Assembly (NCBI RefSeq): GCF_002157465.1
Contig: NZ_NHOC01000007.1
Location: 140,426 to 204,425 of the forward strand
Direction of reading: 5' to 3'
Origin: Butyricicoccus porcorum
Lineage (GTDB): Bacteria > Bacillota > Clostridia > Oscillospirales > Butyricicoccaceae
DNA length: 64,000 bases
This document shows positions 1 to 7,817 of the stretch, in pieces; position 1 is the first letter of the stretch, and each line of letters starts with the position of its first letter. Position numbers and translations under genes: made by a program. The notes below the pieces were generated by a model. The model was not told the DNA's origin, made no database searches, and was given only the letters and a program-made list of their open reading frames with translations.

Positions 1-22
1 TTGTAAAAAGGTTGTTTTCCAT
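1..22 (-). CDS. 5' end of an unidentified gene running off the left edge
   Basis: On the minus strand an ATG at 22 starts MENNLFT and continues past the window edge. A clear AGGAG ribosome site lies at 32-36, about nine bases upstream. That is the only evidence for a gene here; too little is visible to name a product. It would be transcribed divergently from the LRR gene at 194. Confidence 0.5.
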
Positions 23-193
23 ATAAAAACGCTCCTTTGCGTTTGGTTTCTCTTATCATATCATACTTTCGTGAGAAATGCACGAAATATAAAGAAGAAT
101 AGAGAAGTTTTTTGTGTGAATGCGCCTGCGGACAGGCCAATACCTTCTGTGGGAAATTGCCAAATCCCCTTGTCAGTCTTTCGGAGGTGTGCT

Positions 194-658
194 ATGCTAA
201 CAATAATTCCTGAGAATGAAAGTCAGAGAGGGACTGGTATGGCAGACGAAAACAGGCTTGAAATCATTGACGGAACCCTGAGACGATGCATCGGCGGAGC
301 AGGAAAGCTCGTCCTGCCGCACGCAGTGGAACGGATTGCAGCACAGGCATTTGAAAGCTGTACGTCTGTGGAGAAAATAGAATTGCCGGGCAATCAGCTC
401 CGGCTGCTCGCAGAGCATATTTTCTCCGGCTGTACGTCGCTGAAAAAACTGTCACTCTGGGGTGAAGTAGAAGATGCGGAAGGAAAGCGTTTTACAAGCC
501 GGGCTCGGTTGAGAGAATACCTTGGGCTGGAAGAAAACGTACAGCTGGAATGGGAGTGCCCGACTGTTTGGTGTCTGGAAGACCGGTGCCAGTTCTGCGG
601 CGGAATGCTTTGGGACGGCGTAATGCGCGTCTGTTCCTTCTGCGGAAGAATCAACTGA
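194..658 (+). CDS. Small leucine-rich-repeat protein with C-terminal zinc ribbon
   Basis: About 154 residues. I chose the ATG at 194 because GGAGG at 183-187 sits six bases upstream; an in-frame ATG at 239 (MADENRLEII) is the alternative, and the frame stays open upstream to 71. The middle carries BspA-like LRR_5 repeats (the IAAQAFESCTSVEKIELPG and IFSGCTSLKKLSL type). The C-terminus has two Cys pairs (CQFCGG and CSFCG) that look like a zinc ribbon. There is no signal peptide or membrane segment, so it is probably cytoplasmic. LRR_5 domains are usually protein-interaction modules; no specific function can be assigned. A second LRR_5 protein starts at 6944. Confidence 0.7.
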   Translation: MLTIIPENESQRGTGMADENRLEIIDGTLRRCIGGAGKLVLPHAVERIAAQAFESCTSVEKIELPGNQLRLLAEHIFSGCTSLKKLSLWGEVEDAEGKRFTSRARLREYLGLEENVQLEWECPTVWCLEDRCQFCGGMLWDGVMRVCSFCGRIN

Positions 659-693
659 TGGATGCGCTGCATCTATGGGAAAGGAGAACAGAA

Positions 694-996
694 ATGACAT
701 TTGAGCAACTGGAACAGAAATTTATCGGCAGAGAGGTCGATGAGGACAGACTGAATTATTATTTTACCATGATGGGAAGGTTTGGCAAGGCATCGATGTA
801 TACGTTCTCGTTCCATACGGAAGGATATACCATTTCAGCGGATGTATGTGTCGAACAGGGCAGAATCACGGGTATTGTGCCGGAAAAGGAGCCGCGTGAA
901 GATGAATGGGGCCGTGTTCCCGATCCCGGCCCGGCAGATATCCAGCCGGAAGAATACGAGTCGATGGCAATGTATTTTCAGAGCGTGGTAATTTAG
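694..996 (+). CDS. Small hypothetical protein
   Basis: About 100 residues, beginning MTFEQLEQKFIGREVDED. The ATG at 694 follows AAGGAG at 681-686; the frame is open back to 550 but that stretch overlaps the preceding gene. It lies 35 bases after the LRR/zinc-ribbon gene on the same strand and ahead of a terminator at 1065-1107, so the two are probably one transcript. The protein is acidic and soluble, with no motif I recognise. Function unknown. Confidence 0.6.
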   Translation: MTFEQLEQKFIGREVDEDRLNYYFTMMGRFGKASMYTFSFHTEGYTISADVCVEQGRITGIVPEKEPREDEWGRVPDPGPADIQPEEYESMAMYFQSVVI

Positions 997-1064
997 GAGT
1001 ATCTGAACAGATAGTGCCTAAGCTCCACATGCCGCAGACGATGCAGCGACAGAGGAAAAGGGAA

Positions 1065-1107
1065 AAGGCAGACCAGAAGCAAGTTGTGCTTTCGGTCTGC
1101 CTTTTTT
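1065..1107 (+). terminator. Intrinsic terminator
   Basis: AAGGCAGACC pairs with GGTCTGCCTT around a short loop and is followed by six T. It closes the two-gene unit 194-996. Confidence 0.85.
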
Positions 1108-1172
1108 GCAGGAAAATAGATTGGGTTTTGTAGGTTAGGTTTAGTAATGAGAGTTTATTTTGTGAGAATTAG

Positions 1173-2384
1173 GGAACCTCTGATTTAATCCTCACCACCA
1201 TATAGGTTGGGGATATGATAAAATAAGACTATCAAAACAAAGGTGGTGCATGACAATGAAGCAGGAAACATTTACAGACATGGAATACAGCTTCCGCAAG
1301 AAGAAAACCAAGCGGGAAGAATTTCTGGAAATCATGGACGAGATCATCCCCTGGGATGAGTGGGTAGGTGTCATTGCACCCTACTACCCCAAGGGAAAAC
1401 GAGGCCGTCCACCTATGGGAATTGAGAAAATGCTGCGGATGTATCTGCTTCAGATCTGGTTCAACCTGTCTGACCCGGCAACCGAGGATGCCATTTACGA
1501 CAGCTATGCCATGCGGAAATTTACAGGCATTGACTTCATGACGGAAGCGGTGCCGGATGAAACGACGCTGTGTAAATTCCGCCATCTTCTGGAAGAAAAC
1601 GGGCTGAATAAACTGTTTTTTGACGCAATCAACCGGGTTATGGTAGGAACCGGACACATGATGAAGGGCGGCACCATCGTGGACGCGACGATCATCAATG
1701 CTCCCAGCTCCACAAAAAACGCTGAGAAAGCTCGTGACCCCGAAATGCACCAGACCAAGAAGGGGAAAGAATGGCGGTTTGGGATGAAATGTCATATCGG
1801 CGTAGATGCAGGCAGCGGCCTGGTTCACACGATAACCGTCACAGCAGCAAACGAGCATGACATCACGCAAGTAGCGAATCTGCTCCGGGAAGATGACGAG
1901 GTAGTCTATGGGGATTCCGGCTATCTTGGAGTACAAAAACGTCCTGAAATTGCCAACAATGCGCATTTTTCAAAGATTGACTTTCGTATTAACCGCCGTC
2001 CCAGAAGTCTTCCTAAAGTCAGTGACAAAGCCACTGACTGGGAACGGTATATCGAAAACCACAAATCCTCGGTGCGGTGCAAAGTAGAGCATGTGTTTCG
2101 GATCATCAAGTGTCAGTTCGGCTACAAGAAAACGGTGTATCGTGGACTGATGAAAAACGAGAATCGACTATACGCCATGTTCGCCTGTGCCAATTTGTAC
2201 GCTCTCGCCATCGCCGGGCGAAAACTTTCCACAACCTGATATAGGGGTAGTCTGCCCTTTTTCGGAAAAGGAGCCGAAAAACAGAAGAATAACGGCTATT
2301 TCGCTCTGAAATCGCCTTAACCAAGCGCAAAAACGGCAATGTATCGAGTGGGAACAGAATAAAGGCTATTTATTCAGAGGTTCC
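1173..2384 (+). mobile_element. Complete IS5-family insertion sequence (about 1.2 kb)
   Basis: The ends are inverted repeats: GGAACCTCTGA at 1173-1183 and its complement TCAGAGGTTCC at 2374-2384. The flanks are TTAG on the left and TTAA on the right, both matching the YTAR target preference of IS5-group elements but not identical to each other. The element holds one intact transposase. The right end cuts a KDPG-aldolase gene after 18 codons, and no continuation of that gene exists on the left. This points to a deletion or recombination next to the element rather than a simple insertion. Confidence 0.85.
1250..2239 (+). CDS. IS5-family transposase
   Basis: 329 residues, full length for the family. 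The N-terminal DUF772-type domain includes KGKRGRPPMGIEKMLRMYLL, followed by a DDE core: D in TIVDATIINAP, D in VVYGDSGYLG and E in CKVEHVFRIIK. The ATG at 1250 follows AAAGGTGG. Nothing suggests inactivation, so the copy could be mobile. It catalyses cut-and-paste transposition of the surrounding element. Confidence 0.93.
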   Translation: MTMKQETFTDMEYSFRKKKTKREEFLEIMDEIIPWDEWVGVIAPYYPKGKRGRPPMGIEKMLRMYLLQIWFNLSDPATEDAIYDSYAMRKFTGIDFMTEAVPDETTLCKFRHLLEENGLNKLFFDAINRVMVGTGHMMKGGTIVDATIINAPSSTKNAEKARDPEMHQTKKGKEWRFGMKCHIGVDAGSGLVHTITVTAANEHDITQVANLLREDDEVVYGDSGYLGVQKRPEIANNAHFSKIDFRINRRPRSLPKVSDKATDWERYIENHKSSVRCKVEHVFRIIKCQFGYKKTVYRGLMKNENRLYAMFACANLYALAIAGRKLSTT

Positions 2385-2442
2385 TTAACTTAATAACAGG
2401 GACTACGCCGATGTCGGAAATTGCCTGATTCAGTGCATTCAT
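2374..2442 (-). pseudogene. eda: N-terminal remnant of KDPG/KHG aldolase cut by the IS
   Basis: Minus-strand ATG at 2442 after a GGAGGG ribosome site; the reading is MNALNQAISDIGVVPVIK and then runs into the IS end (LRNL and stop). The pattern (short helix, then G-[IV]-VPVI-K) is the conserved start of Firmicute 2-dehydro-3-deoxyphosphogluconate aldolases, normally about 210 residues. Codons beyond the IS boundary are absent from the left flank, so the rest of the gene has been deleted. The match is to family memory over 18 residues only. The divergent IclR-type regulator, a family that often controls eda-type genes, supports the reading. Confidence 0.7.
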
Positions 2443-2462
2443 TTTGTTTCCCTCCAGATTTG

Positions 2463-2479
2463 TTTTGAATTATGAAACT
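2463..2479. promoter_or_regulatory. Left copy of inverted operator pair
   Basis: TTTTGAATTATGAAACT is the exact reverse complement of 2606-2622. It lies 21 bp upstream of the eda-remnant start and is itself quasi-palindromic (TTTnA....TnAAA). Probably the binding site of the adjacent IclR regulator. Confidence 0.6.
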
Positions 2480-2605
2480 GCGTTTTGTATTTCCCTTTGC
2501 TGATTCTTATTATGTACCCTTTGCCAAAAAAACAAGTGGAAATTCGTGAATTGATTGACAAAAATATCTTGTAATTTTTATGAAAAACCGATAAAATAGA
2601 AACAG

Positions 2606-2622
2606 AGTTTCATAATTCAAAA
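2606..2622. promoter_or_regulatory. Right copy of inverted operator pair
   Basis: AGTTTCATAATTCAAAA mirrors 2463-2479 perfectly and sits 17 bp before the IclR start codon, just downstream of a TTGACA at 2555-2560. Its position over the leader suggests autoregulation. Confidence 0.6.
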
Positions 2623-2639
2623 CAGAGAGGAGATTGACC

Positions 2640-3413
2640 ATGGCTGAAAAGAGTTCTCCCGTGCAGTCGCTCGACCGTGCATTTGATATCATGGAGCGAC
2701 TCTGCGAAGCGCGCGACGGACTGACCATTCACACACTCACTGAGATGACCGGACTGCACAAGAGCACCGTGCACCGGATGCTGTCTGCCATGGTAACACG
2801 CGGCTATGTGCGCAAGGATGAGGAGACAAACAAATACCGCATGACGACGCGCCTGTATGCGCTGGCAGGACAGGTCGTGGAAAACCTCGACCTGGTACAG
2901 ATTGCCCGCGGGCCGATGGAGCGCCTGCGCGACGAGGTCGGAGAGACTGTGCATTTGGTCGTGCCGGACGGCAGCGACATTGTCTATGTCCACAAGGTGG
3001 AGGCAGAAAACAGTGCCATCCGCATGTTCTCGCGCATTGGCATGCGCCGCCCGATGTACTGCACGGGTGTGGGCAAGGCGATTCTTGCGAGCCTGACCGA
3101 TAAAGAGGTGGATGCGATCTGGGAACAGAGCGACATTCAGCCGTATACGCAGCACACAATTGTGACGAGGGAACGCTTGCAGGATGTACTGGAGGCGATC
3201 CGGCGCCGCGGTTATGCGTTTGACAACGAGGAAAATGAACTCGGCGTGCGCTGTATTGCAACGGCGATTTACGATTACACAGGCCGGGCCTGCGGTGCGA
3301 TCTCACTCAGCGCCCCGCTGATGCGCATGACAGATACCTATCTGGCACAGCTCCAGCCGCATCTGATGGCGGCGCGTGACCGCATCTCACGTGACATGGG
3401 CTGGAGGGGATGA
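2640..3413 (+). CDS. IclR-family transcriptional regulator
   Basis: About 257 residues, standard family length. The N-terminal winged helix reads SLDRAFDIMERLCEARDGLT followed by TGLHKSTVHRMLSAM; the C-terminal effector domain includes RDEVGETVHLVVPDGSDIVYVHKVE and the GVGKAILA element. The ATG at 2640 was chosen because GAGAGGAG lies about eight bases upstream; a TTG at 2634 is too close to it. It is divergent from the truncated aldolase gene, and the intergenic region holds a perfect 17-bp inverted pair that probably is its operator. A KdgR-like role (control of 2-keto-3-deoxygluconate metabolism) is plausible but inferred from the neighbour alone. Confidence 0.85.
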   Translation: MAEKSSPVQSLDRAFDIMERLCEARDGLTIHTLTEMTGLHKSTVHRMLSAMVTRGYVRKDEETNKYRMTTRLYALAGQVVENLDLVQIARGPMERLRDEVGETVHLVVPDGSDIVYVHKVEAENSAIRMFSRIGMRRPMYCTGVGKAILASLTDKEVDAIWEQSDIQPYTQHTIVTRERLQDVLEAIRRRGYAFDNEENELGVRCIATAIYDYTGRACGAISLSAPLMRMTDTYLAQLQPHLMAARDRISRDMGWRG

Positions 3414-3435
3414 CATGTCCCTGTCCGGCAGATAG

Positions 3436-3482
3436 AGCAAAGCCCTCCCGTAATCGGTTGGCGGAAGGGCTTTGCTGTTTTT
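3436..3482. terminator. Bidirectional-looking intrinsic terminator
   Basis: AGCAAAGCCCT and AGGGCTTTGCT form a strong stem followed by GTTTTT. It lies between the convergent IclR and GH3 genes. Confidence 0.8.
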
Positions 3483-3509
3483 ACGGGATTTTCCGGAAGG
3501 AAATCAAAA

Positions 3510-5735
3510 TCAGTAGCTCAGACCGAAGTTGAGTTCATAGTAGTTGCCTGCGGTGTCGCGGTATGCATATGCCTTGCCGTTTTCGTCCTTGAGCGCATCC
3601 GGCATGTACAGATCCTTGTCATAGCCCGGGACGTCGTTCGGGCTGACACAGCGGCCTTCGGCGTCGACAGCGAGGACCTCATCGCCGCGCGGCAGCGTGA
3701 TGGGCAATTTGCCGGTTGCCGCATACCGACCGAGCATGACGTCGACAGTTGCGGAGAGATAGGTGTCATAGCCTGCGGTGAGCGCATCGACATGAGGCTC
3801 AATATTGCCCACCTGCCATGCAAGCGTGAAATTGATGTTGGCAATGACTTTGCCGCCGTTTGCGTGGACGGCAGCTGTGATGTCCACAATGCGTTTTGCA
3901 CCGGGGAGCGTGGTTTCTGTGTGCGTTTCTGCGACCGGACGGCCCGTTTCATCGACGTTCGGCACTGTCTTGTCTTCACAGATATCCAGTTCGAGATAAC
4001 CCGATGTGGCGTTAAAGTATTCGCCGGAGGACGGAGAAATCATCAGGATGGCATAGTCCGTCTGTGCGGGATCTTCGACAATCACAGCACCTTCCAACAG
4101 CTTTTTCAGTTCGGCGGTGTCTTTTTCTGCAAGCTCCGGCTGCTTGTAAAATGCCTCCGCATAGACCTTTTTGCCGGTGAGACTGTCGGCAGTCAGCGGC
4201 AGTGTGCCATCATTTTTCAGCAGAGTTACGCTCTTGCGGTGCGCATCCATTGCATTCGCCCAGTCGGTCTGGTTGGCGGTGACGGCCTTCGCCTCCGCCG
4301 GATCACGGTACGGATTGTCAAACATGCCGAGTGCAAACATCTCGGTCATTGTGCGGATGACAGCGCGGTTCAGCGCTTCTTCGGTCAGTTCAAGCTCCTC
4401 TCTGCGGAAGCCGTCCGGGACGGGATGTGTGTCGTAATAGCCATTCTTTGTACGCGCCAGTGCTTCCTTGCCGTAATCAATGTCAAACAGACCGCTGATG
4501 AGGTCGACACCGCCATTGTTCAGCGCGAATGCAATGCGCTCCGGCTGGTCGAGCATTTCAACACCCCAGCCCATGTTATGGACAATGCCGGTATCCGAAT
4601 TGATATAGCCCTGGAAGCCCATCTGCTTGCGCAGCATGCCGTCGATAAACGGTTTGTTATATGCGAAGCCGAACGGCTGCATTTCTATCGGATGGCCGTT
4701 TTTGTCTGTCTGCGGTGCGCTCTTTTCGGCGGACGGCTTGGAATAGTATGGCATGATCGCGGAGGCATGGTTGTCTACAGCAACCTGGAAGGCTGGGATG
4801 TGGTATTTCTGGAGGCTGCCCTCGGTGGCGTAGACGTTCCACTGTCCTGCGGCATAGTGTGGGTCAAAGCCATTTTCCCGTGCGCCGCCGCCCGGGAAAT
4901 GCTTGACTGTCATGGCGACGCCATCGTTCGTGACACCATCTGAACTGCCCTGAATACGCGGCAGAAGGTGCTCGAAAATCTCGCAGATCAGTGCCGGATC
5001 TTCGCCGAAGGTACCATAGGTGCGCTGCCAGCGCGGATCGGTCATGACATCCGCCATATACATATATCCCTTGCGCAGGCCGGTTGCATTCCAGCTGCGG
5101 CGGATTGCGTCGGCAAACTGGTCGGCGATTTCGATGCTGTCGCCCTTGATGGCGGCCGCAATGCCAAGCGTACCCGGCCAGGTGGCAAAGACACCGGAAG
5201 CATCATTCATGCCGAATACGGGAATTGCATGCTCATTGCGCGAGTTGGAAGCTGCCTGTACCGGGACAAAATGTTCACATTCCTCGGCGACGGCCTGCAT
5301 CTGGTTGAGGAAGTCGGTCAGATATTCTGCGTCAGAATTGGCACGCAGAATAAAATGCCGTGCCCACCAGTTCTTCAGCAGGAAAGAAGTGCTGGGCAGG
5401 TGTTGCTCGCCGAAAATGGTTTTGCCGTGTAATTCGCCTTCGTCCAGAAGGCCGGATTCATCCAGCAGACTTTTGTCCTTTTGCGCCTCGCCGGTGCGCC
5501 AATCTGAAATAAAAATCTGTCCCAGCTTTTCCTCTGTGGTCAGCGTCTGCGCATAGGCGCGGGCGCGTTCCTCTGCGGGCAGACGCCAGTCCGCAACCGG
5601 GTTCAGCGTGCCGGAGCCGTCGATGTCCTTAAAATAACAACCATCCTGCTCAATGATACGGCGTGCAACCGTGCCGATCACCGGCCCGTTTGCATTTTTA
5701 TAGTATGTTACGTGTTCAGAAGCCTTTTTTGCCAT
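3510..5735 (-). CDS. Glycoside hydrolase family 3 (beta-glucosidase-like)
   Basis: 741 residues with no signal peptide, so it acts on imported oligosaccharides in the cytoplasm. The N-terminal TIM-barrel carries the substrate-binding KHFPGGG motif and the catalytic nucleophile Asp381 in GFQGYINSDTGI. After it come the usual ALNNGGVDLI segment and the DAHRKSVTLLKNDGTLPL motif that opens the second alpha/beta domain. The ATG is preceded by AGGAGG on the minus strand. It is monocistronic, flanked by a terminator on its 3' side. GH3 enzymes cover beta-glucosidases, xylosidases and related activities; the exact sugar cannot be read from the sequence. Confidence 0.88.
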   Translation of the reverse strand: MAKKASEHVTYYKNANGPVIGTVARRIIEQDGCYFKDIDGSGTLNPVADWRLPAEERARAYAQTLTTEEKLGQIFISDWRTGEAQKDKSLLDESGLLDEGELHGKTIFGEQHLPSTSFLLKNWWARHFILRANSDAEYLTDFLNQMQAVAEECEHFVPVQAASNSRNEHAIPVFGMNDASGVFATWPGTLGIAAAIKGDSIEIADQFADAIRRSWNATGLRKGYMYMADVMTDPRWQRTYGTFGEDPALICEIFEHLLPRIQGSSDGVTNDGVAMTVKHFPGGGARENGFDPHYAAGQWNVYATEGSLQKYHIPAFQVAVDNHASAIMPYYSKPSAEKSAPQTDKNGHPIEMQPFGFAYNKPFIDGMLRKQMGFQGYINSDTGIVHNMGWGVEMLDQPERIAFALNNGGVDLISGLFDIDYGKEALARTKNGYYDTHPVPDGFRREELELTEEALNRAVIRTMTEMFALGMFDNPYRDPAEAKAVTANQTDWANAMDAHRKSVTLLKNDGTLPLTADSLTGKKVYAEAFYKQPELAEKDTAELKKLLEGAVIVEDPAQTDYAILMISPSSGEYFNATSGYLELDICEDKTVPNVDETGRPVAETHTETTLPGAKRIVDITAAVHANGGKVIANINFTLAWQVGNIEPHVDALTAGYDTYLSATVDVMLGRYAATGKLPITLPRGDEVLAVDAEGRCVSPNDVPGYDKDLYMPDALKDENGKAYAYRDTAGNYYELNFGLSY

Positions 5736-5929
5736 GTCATGTCCTCCTGTCTCTGTCCCGACAGCAATCGGGATAAAAAATTCTATTTGGGATACAAAGA
5801 GTAACTATCACGTGCTTCTATTATACCATGTTCTTTTGGGCGAAAACGGGGTAGTTCTCATCTAAAAATATACAATTTTATGTTTTTTTGCATTTTTGTT
5901 TTGTTTTCAGAGAAAAGCGGCAGGACACT

Positions 5930-5957
5930 TTGCGATTGGAAGAGCCTGTGCTATAAT
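5930..5957 (+). promoter_or_regulatory. Promoter for the flavin reductase gene
   Basis: TTGCGA, a 16-bp spacer, then a consensus TATAAT at 5952-5957, 47 bases before the start codon at 6004. The remainder of the 270-bp gap towards the GH3 gene is AT-rich and shows nothing further. Confidence 0.75.
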
Positions 5958-6003
5958 AGCGGTATCCAAAATAAAACCTATTTCACGACAGGAGTGAAAC
6001 AAA

Positions 6004-6564
6004 ATGAGAAAGAGCTTTGGCGCAAAGCCGTTTCTGTATCCGCAGCCGGTGCTGATGATCGCATCCTATGACGCGGACGGCATGCCGGATGTCATGAACG
6101 CCGCATGGGGCTGCATCAGCGATTCCAACCAGATCGCCCTGTATCTCAGCGCCGGACACAAGACCGTCAAGAATATTCTTGCCAGAAAGGCATTTACCGT
6201 CAGCATGGCAGATGAAGCGCATGTAGTTGCCTGCGATTATGTCGGCATTGTCTCCGGCAATCAGGTGCCGGACAAGGTTGCACGCGCGGGCTTCCATACG
6301 ACAAAGAGTGAACTGGTGGATGCGCCGATGATCGATGAGCTGCCGATGACACTGGAATGCCGATTGGTCAGCTATGACGAACAGTCGGAGTGCATGCTCG
6401 GCGAGATTGTAAATGTCAGCGCGGAGGAGAGCATCCTTGGGGCCGACGGCAATATTGACCCGTCCCGGCTGCACCCGATTGCGTTTGACCCGGTTAACCG
6501 CACGTATCTGGCGCTGGGCGAAAAAGTCGGAAATGCATTTCAGGATGGAGCAAAGTTGAAATAA
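6004..6564 (+). CDS. Flavin reductase / flavoredoxin-family protein
   Basis: 186 residues. The fold is the FMN-binding split barrel typical of flavoredoxins: PVLMIASYDADGMPDVMNAAWG near the N-terminus, then LSAGHKTVKNILARKAFTVSMA. These proteins bind FMN and shuttle electrons or reduce flavin using NAD(P)H. AGGAG lies ten bases before the ATG. It shares a transcript with the DUF1858 gene that follows after 14 bases; that pairing may point to a redox role, since DUF1858 proteins carry a conserved Cys pair. Confidence 0.85.
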   Translation: MRKSFGAKPFLYPQPVLMIASYDADGMPDVMNAAWGCISDSNQIALYLSAGHKTVKNILARKAFTVSMADEAHVVACDYVGIVSGNQVPDKVARAGFHTTKSELVDAPMIDELPMTLECRLVSYDEQSECMLGEIVNVSAEESILGADGNIDPSRLHPIAFDPVNRTYLALGEKVGNAFQDGAKLK

Positions 6565-6578
6565 AGGAGAACAATCAC

Positions 6579-6776
6579 ATGAGAATCAATAAGAATACGA
6601 CAATCGGCGCACTGCTGGAGGCCATTCCGGAAGCAGCGGATATCCTGACCAATATGGGCATGCACTGCATCGGCTGCCCGTCCGCCCGTATGGAGACACT
6701 CGAGCAGGCGGCAGAGGTTCACGGCATGGATGCAGATGATCTGATTGAGGATCTCAAGGGCTTCCTGGGTGCGTGA
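6579..6776 (+). CDS. DUF1858-domain small protein
   Basis: 65 residues covering a whole DUF1858 domain: it opens INKNTTIGALLEAIPEAADIL and contains MHCIGCPSA with the conserved CxxC pair. The domain also occurs fused to redox proteins of the hybrid-cluster type. AAAGGAG precedes the ATG. It is the second gene of the flavin reductase unit and is followed by a terminator. Biochemical function is not known for stand-alone members; a small redox or metal-binding partner is the reasonable guess. Confidence 0.85.
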   Translation: MRINKNTTIGALLEAIPEAADILTNMGMHCIGCPSARMETLEQAAEVHGMDADDLIEDLKGFLGA

Positions 6777-6800
6777 GCACGGCAAGCGTTCCATATAGAC

Positions 6801-6837
6801 AAATGCACCCGCTGCGCATGCAGCGAGTGCATTTTTT
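6801..6837 (+). terminator. Intrinsic terminator
   Basis: AAATGCACCCGCTGC and GCAGCGAGTGCATTT pair with one internal mismatch and end in six T, closing the 6004-6776 unit. Confidence 0.88.
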
Positions 6838-6943
6838 CTGCCGATAGGGGCGGTTTGCAAAGAAAATTCCGCCCGACTGTGGCAGAGCGGCGGGCGGCGT
6901 GGTACAATAAGGACGATAAAACAACTGGCTCAGGGGGCATTGG

Positions 6944-7807
6944 ATGGAAAATCTGATATTTGAACAGGGAAAACGCGGGGCAGTACTGGTAAAATCCAAC
7001 AGCAGCGCCGCGTTTCTGACGGTTCCGGACACGTGGCAGGGTGTGCCGGTGACGGAAATCGGAGATTATGCCTTTGCGCAGCAGCCGCAGCTCCGGCGTG
7101 TCGCGCTGCCGGGAAGTGTCGATTCCATCGGCAATCATGCATTTTATAACTGCGCTGCGCTGGAACAGCTGGTGCTGCAAAACGGCCTGCGCTCGGTCGG
7201 CGACGGCGCATTCAAAAACTGCCGGGCGCTTCACCACATTTTTGTGAGGGGGCTGGCCTGGCTCAAAAGCATTGTGACCGATTTTACCAACGAAATTACG
7301 CTGACCATCGAGACAGGGGACAGACAGACAGTTGTCCTCCTGTTCCCGGAATATGATTATGCCTTTCAGGAGATCATTCCACCGCGCGAATTCCGTTCAG
7401 TCACCTATGGTTCCGGTTCGTTTTACCGGATGTGTGTGACGCGCAACGGCGTCAATTTCGACGAATATGACCGCACCTTCCCGCGCGCAGTGCGCGAGGA
7501 CGAGCCGGAAGCTGTGCAGGCGATCGCGTTTTACCGCCTGCTGTACCCATACCAGCTGCGCGCGAAATATCGGACAGCGTATCTGGATTATCTGTCCGCG
7601 CATGCAGCGGAAGTCGTTTCCGATGTGCTGACAGCGCGTGATTTGCCGCGGCTGGAGCTGTTGATTCGAGAAGAGCTGCTGACCCGGGAGCAGCTGGAAG
7701 ACGCGATTGCGGCAGCATCGGAACGTGAGTTCCCAGAGGGTGTCAGCCTGCTCATGGATCACCGGTTGTCGCGTTTCGGACGCCGGGCAAACCGGTTTGC
7801 GCTGTAG
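6944..7807 (+). CDS. BspA-like leucine-rich-repeat protein
   Basis: 287 residues. Residues about 1-120 hold LRR_5 repeats (VTEIGDYAFAQQPQLRRVALP and VDSIGNHAFYNCAALEQLVL type); the remaining half is all-alpha with no family I recognise. There is no signal peptide. GGGGG precedes the ATG, and TACAAT at 6903-6908 is a possible -10. It is the first gene of a tight operon with the VWA/metallopeptidase gene (ten bases downstream) and the AAA ATPase. The context suggests it supplies target recognition to the chaperone-like AAA/VWA pair; this is inferred. Confidence 0.75.
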   Translation: MENLIFEQGKRGAVLVKSNSSAAFLTVPDTWQGVPVTEIGDYAFAQQPQLRRVALPGSVDSIGNHAFYNCAALEQLVLQNGLRSVGDGAFKNCRALHHIFVRGLAWLKSIVTDFTNEITLTIETGDRQTVVLLFPEYDYAFQEIIPPREFRSVTYGSGSFYRMCVTRNGVNFDEYDRTFPRAVREDEPEAVQAIAFYRLLYPYQLRAKYRTAYLDYLSAHAAEVVSDVLTARDLPRLELLIREELLTREQLEDAIAAASEREFPEGVSLLMDHRLSRFGRRANRFAL

Positions 7808-7817
7808 GGGGTGCGGC

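Noticed and set aside
3805-5432. Plus-strand open frames across the GH3 gene
   Set aside because: Shadow frames; the minus-strand protein has complete GH3 motifs and a ribosome site.
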